NCBI GenBank assembly: GCA_018292915.2
Contig: JACVVK020000037.1
Span: forward strand, 1,310,001-1,374,000
Direction of reading: 5' to 3'
Length of the DNA: 64,000 nt
Source: Batillaria attramentaria
Taxonomy: Eukaryota > Mollusca > Gastropoda > Batillariidae
A model generated the notes under the pieces. It searched no databases. It had not been told where the DNA came from and was given only the letters and a program-made list of their open reading frames with translations. How positions within the stretch are numbered: the stretch's first letter is position 1; each line of letters starts with the position of its first letter. The translations under genes and the position numbers were made by a program. Positions 28,160 to 39,000 of this stretch are shown here, piece after piece.

Positions 28160-29467
28160 AGAAAACCTTGAGTAGAGACACACAGATTTCTGTTTCCCTG
28201 GGCTGCACGAATAGAACAGGTCACTGACGAATTCATCCATCTTTTCATTATTTCTCTCATGACTTGACCAGACACTTTTGGTAATCCGCTTTTTTGCTAC
28301 ATGGTAGACACAATCGCACACTTTCCACGACAAAAGATAGTGATAAGTCAATATATTTATTGATATTCAAAGTAAACACAACGAATACATTGATTAAGTT
28401 CTGAACACCTGGTCATGCTAAGACTTATGATTGGCAGGGTTTTATTGACAAGTCTAGTTATTATGATTATTAATGAAGTTGTACACATAATAAATACACA
28501 CAACAACAACAACAACACGCATAACTACTTGCGATTACTTTTTGTCTTAAGTTCTCTAGGGGTGTCCGCCTTACATAATAAACCACTTAAGAAAAGGTAA
28601 CCCCATTACTTTTGCCAAAGAAAGGTATTTAGAATCAGCCAGCCACTGTAAATTTTATCAAGGCTCTGCCGACTTATCCTAAGACAATACACAGGCTAAG
28701 AATTAACTCTTCAAGAAAGGGACAGAACCTAAGTTTGGAAACTTAGGTTTGGAAAAACGCCAACCGGAAAAAAACTAACCCCCAAAAAACAAATTATCAC
28801 CAACAAAAACATGACGTTTAGTTTCATCGTTGGCATAATTATCTCCTATCGTGTCTTATGTCGCTGCTCTGGTTCCAGTAGAAGTATTCTCAATAGGTAC
28901 ACCATACAGATTGTTCCGATTACAAGTCGCCGACATATCCTACGACAATACCTAGGCTAGGGACTCTTCAAGAAAAGAACAGAACTTAAGTCTGAAAAAA
29001 ACATCAACCATAAAAACAAAACAAAAACCAAAAACCAAAACAAAACCTCCAAAAAACAAATTACCACCAACAAAAAACATGACGTATTGTTTCATAGTTG
29101 GAACATCCCTATCCCTATCGTGTTTTCTGTTGGTGCTCGGGTTGTAATGGAAGTGTTCTCGATATGAATGCCCCATACAGACTGTTCCGATTACATGTTG
29201 CCACCGCATACAACGGTTTAGAATGCAGGGCCCGTATGTAAAAATCGAGGTTAATTTAACCCACGGCTACGGGCCTAACCCAGACTAGGGCAAAAGAAAC
29301 CCCAAAACAAAATTAAATAAAAAAGGAAGCGAAGAAAGGAAGACAAAAATCCTTCTATAACGGCATAGGGACCTTGCTGGAATGGACCCGCTTCCTGATT
29401 TAAAACAAAAAACAACAGAAAATTTAACCCTAGAGTTAGTTTAGTTCGAGATTAGACTCTAACCCGG
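27116..29467. repeat. 2.3-kb segment, copy B of a near-identical pair
   Basis: Partner of 3312-5618. On its right it ends abruptly where the 1.7-kb long-TIR element starts, inside the small TIR element it shares with copy A. Confidence 0.85.
28112..28158. repeat. (CA)n microsatellite in segment copy B
   Basis: Same tract as 4268-4310, with additional units. Confidence 0.9.
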
Positions 29468-30863
29468 TGTAGCATCCGGTCCGGTCCCCCCTCTGAAGTA
29501 GTCCCCCGGGGGACCAATTCGTGGCAAAAACTGCTCTATAATGGTCCCCCCCTTAGACATCCAGCCTCGTTTTCGACTGGTCCCCCTGGGCGATTTTGGT
29601 CCCCCCTCGCATCCAAAATAGGCCCCCTCTCGAACTGGTCCTCCTCTTTTCTAACCAATGTAGAGCTATGTCAGTATTTATTTTTAACTTTATTGTTACA
29701 AAACTTTATTGTCCCCAAAAGCACAGGGCCATAGGAACATTTTTTTTTCTTTTTTTTTTCCCGATTTATGTGCTTGTTGTTATTTTTGTGTGTGTGAGAT
29801 ATATTTGTTTGGTTGTGTTCTTGTTTCTTTCAGTTGTTTTTTTGCATTGGTTGTTTTTTGCTGTCCACATTTCCTGTCATTTTTTTAAAACTGGAAATAG
29901 CATTTAGAGAATAACATCAAAGACCAAGTATCTAATATTTTCTATACAACGCCATAGAAAAATATTTCTTCAAAATTAAGTAAGTGTCCATGACATGAAA
30001 ACTAGTTGCCACCTTTGGCTTTCAGCGTACTTCAAGTAGACAGTCAAGACTGAGTACCAGTGTCTCAAATCATGACCCTTGAAACAACAAAAACAGCAGA
30101 AGACTAACAGTTCTGGTCTAAGGAGTGACACAAAAAACAGGAGCAAAGTGATGTCCAAGATTCATTATATAAATTACTCTGTCTGTTTTCAATGGGGCCG
30201 ATTGCCAAACTGGCCCGTATTTCAGCCACCTAGGTTGTCGGCCTGGAGCCTCTCTTGTGAACACATACACGGGCGTGTCCAAGAGGGTGGCTGCAGCAAA
30301 TATCTCAACCTCGGTGGCCCAAGTACGGAATGAATTGTCGTGTACTTATAATTATAGGCATGTTTGACACGAGTCACGTGACGTGTCAAGAAGCGTGGCG
30401 ACCGTTTTCTCATCCCACAAAAAAAATAAATAAAAGAAAAGAAAAAACAAATCTAAACTTTTAAAAGTGATTTAACTTCGTAGATTTGCCGTTCTATGTA
30501 GCCTATACTTTTGTTTTTTAGTGGCGACCGTTTCCTCATCCCACAAAAAAAAAAAGAGAAAATAAAAAAAACAAAAGTATAGGCTACATAGAACGGCAAA
30601 TCTACGAAGTTAAATCACTTTTAAAAGTTTAGATTTGACACTGTAACCTTGACCCAGTTCAAGATCATCTTGAATAACATCTCTGTACAAAAATGAAAAT
30701 AATTATACATATAACGAAAGAGGTGTGTGTGTGTGTGTGTGTGTGTGCGCGTGTGTGTTTGCGTGCGTGCGTGCGTGAGTGAGTGTGCACGCGTGCGTGC
30801 GTGCGTGCATAATGTGTGTGTGTGTGTGTTTGAGAGATGGGGGGAGGAGAGAAAGTGTGGGGG

Positions 30864-30899
<36 letters not shown>

Positions 30900-31170
30900 G
30901 AGAGATCCAGAGTCACGTTTTCTACTGAGTTGACACACACTATAACAATAAAGTTAAAATAAATACTGACTACATTGGTTAGAAAAGAGGGGGACCAGTT
31001 CGAGAGGGGGCCTACTTTGGATGCGAGGGGGGACCAAAATCGCCCAGGGGGACCAGTCGAAAACGAGGCTGGATGTCTAAGGGGGGACCATTATAGAGCA
31101 GTTTTTGCCACGAATTGGTCCCCCGGGGGACTGCTTCAGAGGGGGGACCGGACCGGATCCTACACCGGGT
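29462..31170. mobile_element. 1.7-kb element with ~200-bp terminal inverted repeats
   Basis: 29462-29660 and 30972-31170 are inverted copies, ends ACCCGGTGTAG and CTACACCGGGT, rich in GGTCC/CCCCC blocks. The centre (30450-30640) contains a second inverted repeat of about 70-80 bp and a duplicated GTGGCGACCGTTT block. GT and GA microsatellites fill 30722-30900. No coding frame survives and no clear target duplication is seen. Confidence 0.75.
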
Positions 31171-31800
31171 CCACGCAGCGTGAGGCTGGAATTGCCCCTG
31201 GTCAATGCAGCTTGAGGCTGCAAGTGCCTTGGGCTAAGCAGCTCAAGCTGAGGCTAGAGTTCCCCGGATTGGAGCAGCCTGAGGCTGGAAGTGCCCCGAT
31301 CCAGGGCAGCTCGAGACTGGAAGTGCCCCGTTCAGGGCAGCTCGAGACTGGAAGTGTCCCGATTCAGGGCAGCTCGAGACTGGAAGTGTCCCGATTCAGG
31401 GCAGCTCGAGACTGGAAGTGTCCCGATTCAGGGCAGCTCGAGACTGGAAGTGTCCCGATTCAGGGCAGCTCGAGACTGGAAGTGCCCCGATTCAGGCGGG
31501 CAGCTCGAGACTGGAAGTGTCCCGATTCAGGGCAGTTTGAGACTGGAAGTATCCCGATTCAGGGCAGTTTGAGGCTGGAAGTGTCCCGATTCAGGGCAGT
31601 TTGAGGCTGGAAGTGTCCCGATTCATGGCAGCTCGAGGCTGGAAGTGTCCCGATTCAGGGCAGCTCGAGACTGTAAGTGTCCCGATTCAGGGCAGCTCGA
31701 GATTGTAAGTGTCCCGATTCAGGGCAGCTCGAGGCAAGCGGTCAGTACCCGTGAATCAAAAGAGCCGGGGAGTACATCTGGCTTATTACACCGGATTTGT
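31171..31800. repeat. 32-bp minisatellite, about 14 units
   Basis: The core 31296-31735 repeats GGCAGCTCGAGACTGGAAGT plus GTCCCGATTCAG, mostly near-identical. Flanking older units (CAATGCAGCTTGAGGCT) and the end GGCTTATTACACC also occur at 60440-60775, where the array is short and diverged. Confidence 0.88.
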
Positions 31801-32676
31801 GCACCTAGAGTAGACACGTTGAAAGATGGGCCTTTTACCAGGTGTACTAACTGTTTACTTCCGCCCCAGCCATGTGTTTGATCTGACCAGCCCGCTCATT
31901 TTGTGTGTTTTTCAAGCCGATGCCAAATCCAAACGAGGTCCTTGACTCTTAGTCGACCCGGCGCGGCGTGTTTCGTAAAGGTACTTTTATCACCCATAAA
32001 GGCACGTCTTTTCGCTGTGGGGCCAGAGAACAGCTAGGAATCTGATACGTCGGAGTTTGCCAACAGTTCTACCGTCACAGACCACTGGTTATATGTATAT
32101 GCGGCGACATGGGGAAATCCTCATGTAAGCGAAAACGGAAAGACCCGAGTTAACTGTCCACTGAGGCCAAAGCCACTTAACCGCCTTTCTACAAATAAAG
32201 GGTCCATTGACTGGAATTCGCTGTGAGGATTATAAAACTCACAGAGTCAACACTGGAAACACTGAGACACCGCCTCAGTTTCTCTGGCCTCAGTGTTACG
32301 AGCGACTTTACAAGTCCAACGAAATCTCGCAGGCAAGTTGTGATATGACATCGTCAGTGACGCCGGATTGGTCAACGGCAGCAGCATCAAAAATCTGTTT
32401 GCCGAACACGCTCCAACACCGAAACAAGGCATGCATGTGAGCTTGTCACAAGAGGTGATTTTGTAACAACCAACAAGTACTTTCTTCAGGAGACAAGCTT
32501 CTTTCTCGTCACTATATAAACTTGAAGAGTGTTTCAAGCAAAAATCTATCCTCTCAAGAAAATATCGGTTGGTTAAAAAATTAACTTTCAGTTGTCGCAA
32601 GCTCTCGTGCACGTTTCAAGTATTATTGTGTATATAGAGTCAGTTATGCCGACCACAGGCTCCAAGATCGTGTATG

Positions 32677-32717
<41 letters not shown>

Positions 32718-32860
32718 GTGGCACACACACACACACACCGTGGCACACACACACACACACGCACACACACACACACGCCGTCACACGCGCACGCACCATG
32801 CACACAATACACTTACACTAAACTTTTACCAGTGCGCGAAAGCCAGCTGGTGTACTCATG
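31801..32860. other. Unassigned stretch with CA microsatellite
   Basis: CA tracts with CCGTGG interruptions occupy 32680-32780. Nothing else is recognised in 31801-32679. Confidence 0.45.
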
Positions 32861-33164
32861 GTGGTAGCCGGCCCCCTACGACAACGGAACGCCAGCGACA
32901 CCGACAACTTCGGCCGCCGCCGCGAGCATCGAAGCGGAACGAGTGGCAGCGGTAGCCAGCCCCCAGTGACACACCCCAACTACACACCGCACTGGCCTTG
33001 ACCGTGACGACAGTGCAGCACGTGATACGCTCTCCCTCCCCTCCCCCCACCCTCCGAAGCGCCGCAGACGTCAGACCCAGTCACCGCGCACCCCGGCCGA
33101 CGACGAGATGACCGGTGATGACGCGTGAGACGCCGGCCAAGCCCCGAGTCCAGCTGCACGTGAC
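32861..33164 (+). other. Probable 5' region of the interrupted LINE
   Basis: GC-rich sequence immediately upstream of the endonuclease start. It may be the LINE 5' UTR or the end of a first ORF, but no ORF1 motif is seen. Confidence 0.35.
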
Positions 33165-33396
33165 ATGTCAGCGTGTGACACGCGTGTAGTCGGTAAAGAG
33201 TCTCAGCACTCACTCACTATCCTCTCTTGGAATATTGACGGTCTTTCGACCAAACTTAGTGATCCGGACTTCATACGGTATGTAAATAGCTTTGACATTG
33301 TGTGTTTAGTAGAAACATTCTTGTGTAGTAATTTCACTCCCCCAAACAGTTTGTCTGACTTCACCTGCTTCTCTGCCCCTGCTGTCAGACTGTCCC
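33165..33396 (+). pseudogene. LINE APE endonuclease, N-terminal part (split copy)
   Basis: The frame from ATG 33165 holds the first endonuclease motifs: LSWNIDGL (metal-binding Asn) and VCLVETFL (catalytic Glu). It is cut at codon AVRLS by the large CACAGTG element. The frame resumes at 52309 in the same orientation and phase, so both parts are one LINE copy. Confidence 0.85.
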
Positions 33397-33904
33397 CACA
33401 GTGGCGATACTACGTCACAACATTGCGTGCCGGTGCGAGCAAAAATACCGATAGTTGGCCCCCAAATGGACAAATTACTCCACGAAAGGGACAGGGTTGT
33501 GAGTTTGAATGAATGAGCGTTCCTTTCGAGGAAACTCATGAGTGTTATGAACCAAACGGCGTGTGCATATCGCCTACAGTCGCCACAAACTCGACCGGAA
33601 ACGGCCGTTGCTCAGTACAGAATTTGAAAATGACGACACAAATCCATGCCAAACGCCTCAGCTAGCCAACAGCGAACCTAAACTTCTATTACAGAAGAGA
33701 ACCTGTGTCCGTTACTTACAAATCAAGCCGCACTGGCATGCCTGTGAAGGCTTGTTTTGTCTCAGGCTTCCTTTCTTTCCCTGCCCTCGGCACACAATGC
33801 GGTGCTGACTGCTGTGTGGACAGTTTGTGTGGTCGGTGGCGATTTTGTGAGCACAGCGTGTGCACTGAACGATCCACAAAACAAGTCCATATCGAAGAAA
33901 GGAC
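33397..33904 (+). repeat. Left 508-bp terminal inverted repeat of the giant element
   Basis: Starts with the heptamer-like CACAGTG. A CACAACATT block begins 12 bases after it. Homology with the right end stops abruptly after 33904. No coding function is apparent. Confidence 0.9.
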
Positions 33905-33967
33905 GAAATATTCACGACGTAGTATTGAAGACCTAACAAAAAACAAAAAAAAAACAACAACAAAAAA

Positions 33968-34278
33968 AAAAATCCGCAGATGAAACATGTCGCACATGAT
34001 TTACGAACACATACTGAAAGTAACCAGCTAATGTCATTTCTGAACACAAAACTTTATTTTTCAAAGCCGTCTGCTTTAAAAAAAACAAAAAAAACCCCAA
34101 AACAATGTGCAATGTAATCACACCAGTACAAAAAAAACTTGATCTTGATAAACTGAAAGCAACAAGCACAAGCGTTTTATCTTCCCATCAAAACGGAACA
34201 TAAATCATTTCAAAATCTGGCATTTTTGCGAAAAGCTTTCTGCTTTTGAAACTATGTGCGATGCAGTCACAATGCAGT

Positions 34279-34330
<52 letters not shown>
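33968..34330. repeat. Left subterminal block of the giant element
   Basis: Aligns, inverted and at about 80 percent, with 51140-51440 (GATTTACGAACACATACTGA, AACCAGCTAATG, AACAAGCACAAGCG). It contains its own hairpin blocks (AAAGCTTTCTGCTTTTGAAA) and ends in a CA tract at 34280-34328. Confidence 0.7.
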
Positions 34331-34332
<2 letters not shown>

Positions 34333-35100
34333 GAAGGACAGAGCGGCTAAATTCGGGAGGTTTTAAATTTAAAGAGAAAGAGACAGGCGAATGGGCTGGT
34401 GAGGGATAGACAGGAAGGAAAATTCCTTAGTTGCCAATGAAGACAACATGCCTGGGATGCAGTTGAAGAATAGACCGCTCCAACACGGAACCTCCCTGCC
34501 GTGAAGCGGTTTGGGAAAACAACGCACCAGAGAGGGGTGCGTTGTGAAGGTCTTCAACATGACAGGTGTTCAGCAGCACCAGCAGGGCACTGCGAACAAA
34601 GCCCGCCAGGGTGAAGACCAGGTGGGGGGAATCCAGTGAAGTCGGCCTTCAGAAACGACCCTCAGATGGAAAAAGAAACGGTTATGACTGCGAAGTGGTT
34701 ACAAGTTAAGCACATAAAAGGGACAGAAACCACTTAACTTTCACAAAGGAAAGTTTCCTTTAGTTAACTTTCCGGCCCCATGGGCTTGCCTTCACGCAGC
34801 GGGGCTGATTTCGCCAAGCTTGCCCACCCCTTTTGCTCTTTCTTTACTCTTATTTCTGCCTCCATCGGTCCATTCACCTGTCTTTTGCTCTCTTAAAATC
34901 TCCTCCGGGGGGGAGGTCAGTAAGCGGGTGTCTGCTGACCCTTGGTCCAGTGAGACATCTGAGGGTCGTTTCTGAAGGCCGACTTCACTGGATTCCCCCC
35001 ACCTGGTCTTCAGCCTGGCGGGCTTTGTTCGCAGCGCCCTGCTGGTGCTGCTGAACACCTGTCATGTTGAAGACCTCCACAACGCATCCCTCTCTGTAAC
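34330..35100. repeat. Inner inverted modules, left arm of the giant element
   Basis: 34330-34536 is inverted at 49301-49509, and 34755-34970 is inverted at 49979-50180, in a different relative order. Within the arm, 34556-34665 and 34970-35085 form a foldback (CAGCAGCACCAGCAGGGC against GCCCTGCTGGTGCTGCTG). Confidence 0.65.
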
Positions 35101-35583
35101 CCCAGTCACGTGGCTAAGAGGTCGAGGTCGTACCTTTAGCCACAGTTCCAAACTATGTGTTCCTGGGCAAGTGAAAACTGTGATGGCAAGAGCATAGCAA
35201 CTGGTACCGTTATATGCTCATACCCCATAATATTGGGGGCAAATTACTTTTCGCGGATGGCGAGTGGCCCTGAAAATGGCTAGAGGCTAAAATTCGTTTT
35301 CGCTGATTTGACCTTGGTTTCGAGTCTATCAGCAGAGGCCCCGCCCCTTTCCTGTTGTGGCCGACCGAGACAAAATAAAAATGGTGGCAGTTTCGCAACG
35401 CTCCCGAGCTGCAGTTTATGATTTGGTGAAAATTGTGGAATATTTGCATCGGTGACGTTTACAAGAAATGTCTGCATCTTCTACAATGATATGGTATGTG
35501 ACTGTAAGATTGCTGTCTTTGTTTAGTGTAATCATGAGTAGATAATAAACTTCTTTTCTGTGAAGCGGAGTACGTCGCAAACC

Positions 35584-35897
35584 TGTTGTAGAGATCGCGA
35601 AAAGTCACTGCATTTCGATGGAAATTTCTAGACCATCCCAGAACATGCGAGTGCAGTAACGTCAGCAGATTACGTAACCTCAGAAAGATTCCGTACTTGC
35701 CAGTATGTTACAGAATGTTCTAGATCTGACCTGTTAGTATATAAGCAGCACTGCACAGCGTTCTGGGTTCTTCCTCTTTCATGAGTTTGTTCTTGCGCAT
35801 CTTCTGTTAATAAAGTATTGGAGTTCTATCCTGTTGTATCCCGTGTCTTCTCTGCGAGTGCACCGAGAGAGCGACATAGCAGGAGAAAAATACAACA
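35584..35897 (+). promoter_or_regulatory. 5' LTR with TATA box, polyadenylation signal and heat-shock-like motifs
   Basis: TATATAA lies at 35738-35744 and AATAAA at 35809-35814. Two GAAnnTTCnnGA arrays (GGAAATTTCTAGA at 35620-35632, AGAATGTTCTAGA at 35712-35724) match the heat-shock element pattern of alternating inverted GAA units, with an imperfect third unit. Confidence 0.8.
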
Positions 35898-36033
35898 GAA
35901 ATATTTGGCGTCGCCGACAGGATTCGACATTGATCTACCTACGAAGGGACAGTACTCTCCAGTACTCAAGAAACTCCAACTACAGAAGTTGCACCCCTTC
36001 AACTGTTGCAGCAGCGAAAATTGACGACTGACC

Positions 36034-39000
36034 ATGACAGAGACAGCGGAGCTGATAAAATTGCTTAGAGAGCAATTAGAACAGCAGAAGGAACAGATGA
36101 AGATTCAAATGGAACAGCAGAAGGAACAGATGAAGATTCAGAAGGAACAAATGGAACAGCAGAAGGAACAAATGGAACAGCAGAATGAACAGCAGAAGGA
36201 ACAGATGAAAGAACAGATGAGGATTCAAGCAAAGCAGCATGAAGAAGAATTAGCAGTCCAAAGAGAGCAGATGGGTGCGTTGATGAAGATGATTCAAGTT
36301 CAGACACCGACTGGGGATTCCAGCGCAAGTACCCGTCCTCACACTTCTACTGTTTCGACCGCCGCTATTCCACCTTTCGCTGCCTTTGATTCCACTTCAG
36401 AACTGTGGCCTGACTACTGGTCAAGATTCTGCACATTTCTTGTCGCCAACGCCGTTCCTGACGACCGCAAGGCTCAAGTCTTCCTCACTAATCAGACTCC
36501 GGCTGTCTACAAGCAACTGGCAAATCTGGCTGCTCAACAGAATCCAAAAACGGACATCAACAGCCTGACGATGGACCAAATTGTCAAGTTCATGAAAGAA
36601 CAATTTGACCCAAAACTGTTCATAGTGCGAGAACGTTTCAAGTTCTGGAGCAACATGGAACGGAAGCCAGGCGAAACACTCCAGGAGCTGGCATCCCGTA
36701 TACGTCAAGACGCGGCTACCTGTGACTTTCCTTCGATCCAAGATCCACAAGATGAAGCTCTTAGGCAGAGATTCATATGTTCTGTCAACAACGAAGCTGT
36801 CTTGAAGGCTCTTTTCAAGGTCAAGGATACCGAGTTGGATTTTGCCAAGGCTGTCAAGATCGCCATAGAGACTGAAGACGCGGCAAAGGTGGCCAAGGAA
36901 ACTGTCTACGGTTCCAAGCCCAGGCCGGTCAACAAAGTCAAGGCGAACAACAAAGGGGGTCGGCCAAAGAACCACCAGCAGTCTAACTCCACGACCAGCG
37001 ATTCAGCAAAGTGCTACAGGTGTGGAAAGTCTCATAGAGCAACAGACTGCTACTACAAAGACTCCAAATGCAACTTCTGTCAGAAGATAGGACATTTGGA
37101 GGCTGTTTGCAGGAAAAAACTGCACCAACAGCAACAAGGGGGACGACATCCTGCAAAATCTTCAGTGAAAAGTATCACAAAAGCAGAGCTTGTCAAAGCC
37201 ATCCTCGGCGAAGTTCCCCAAGACACTCCTAGGTTGGACGTTCCAGTCACAATCCAGGATCAACAGTTCACGATGGAGCTGGACACTGCAACCACGGGAA
37301 ATTTTGTTTCTGTGCCAGTCTGGAAACAACTGGGAAAACCGAAGCTGGATGACGTCACACATCGGTACGAGTCTGCCAGCAAGCACGACCTACCCGTGCT
37401 GGGCACCTTCATGGGCCAAACAACGGACCCAGTGACTGGTAAACAGAGCTCCATTCCCTACATCGTCACCAAGATCCCTGATCTCAACCTACTTGGACGA
37501 AACGCGATCCAGGCTCTGGGAATTTCAGTGGACAATGCCCTTGGACTGAAGAGCATAGAGAGTCAAGTCAAGAGCGAGGGTGCAAAAGAATCGCATCCGA
37601 AGACCTCCAGCACAACTTATGCTTCTCTTCAAAAGGATTGCCACACTCTCTGCGACAAGTTCCCAGATCTCTTCAAGGAAGAATTGGGATGTCTGAAGAA
37701 TTTTGAGCTGGAAATCAAGTTCAAGTCCGACGCGAAGCCGGTTTTTCACAAGGCAAGGCCGGTTCCGTTCGCTCTTCGTGATGACCTGACGAAAGGCTAC
37801 GAAGAAGGCATCGCCAAAGGAGTCTGGAAGCCAGTCCAGTTCAACGACTATGGAACACCAGTGGTTCCAATTAGTAAGACAAACAGTGCAGGCGCCCTGA
37901 AGCCAAAACTGCGGATCTGTGGTGACTACTCAGTTGGGATCAACGATCAACTTGCTGATCACCGTCACCCAATGCCTCTCCCAGAGGAACTGATGCAAAA
38001 GCTGGGAGGAGGATTCGGTTACACAAAGATCGACCTCGCTGATGCCTACAACCAGATCAAGCTGGCACCAGAAAGTCAACGCAGACTAGCCCTCAGCACT
38101 CACCGTGGGGTACTTCTGCAACAACGACTACCTTTTGGAATCAAGTCAGCACCTGGTTATTTTCAGGAGATCATGGAAAATCTGACCAGTGATCTGCCTG
38201 GAGTTGCCGTCTTTCAAGACGACATACTCACCAGCGGGAAGGATGCCAAAGATCATCTGAGCAATCTGGAACGACTACTCACGCGTCTGAACGACAAAGG
38301 ACTCAGATGCCGTCGTGAAAAATGCCTGTTTGCTCAACCCAGTGTGGAATACCTTGGACACACTCTATCGGCTGAAGGAATCTCCAAAGGATCCAAAGTC
38401 GAGGCAGTCTTGAAGATGCCACCACCTACGGATGTCTCAAGCTTGAAGTCTTTTCTGGGCTCAGTACAATTCTACGGGAAATTCATCCCAAACCTGGCTA
38501 CTATGGCAGAGCCGCTCTACCGCCTGACAAAGAAGGCAAATCCCTGGAAGTGGGGAGAAGAGGAACAAGCAGCTTTTGAACAGCTGAAGCAGGTGCTTTC
38601 CTCTGATCAAGTGCTTGTACACTTCGACCCAGAAAAGCCTGTGGGGCTGGCTTGTGACGCATCCAACGTTGGAATTGGAGCAGTGCTGTTTCATCGCTAT
38701 CCGGATGGAAGCGAGCGCCCAATTGCCAATGTGTCCAAGACTCTTACAGCTGCAGAAAGAAACTACAGCCAAATCCACAAAGAAGCCCTAGCCATCATCT
38801 ATGGTTTGCGGAAATTCTACCAGTATCTGTACGGACGACAGTTCATACTGGTGGTGACTGATCACAAGCCCCTGACAGCGCTGTTCGGACCAAAGAAAGG
38901 GACACCACTTCTTGCAGCTAACAGACTAGCTCGGTGGGCCCTATGGCTGAACCAGTTCGACTACACGATCGAGTACCGGAAAACTGCAGATCACGGCAAT

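Noticed and set aside
30975..31604. 209-codon plus-strand frame
   Set aside because: It runs from the TIR of the 1.7-kb element through the 32-bp minisatellite; the same peptide-like repeat appears in other frames.
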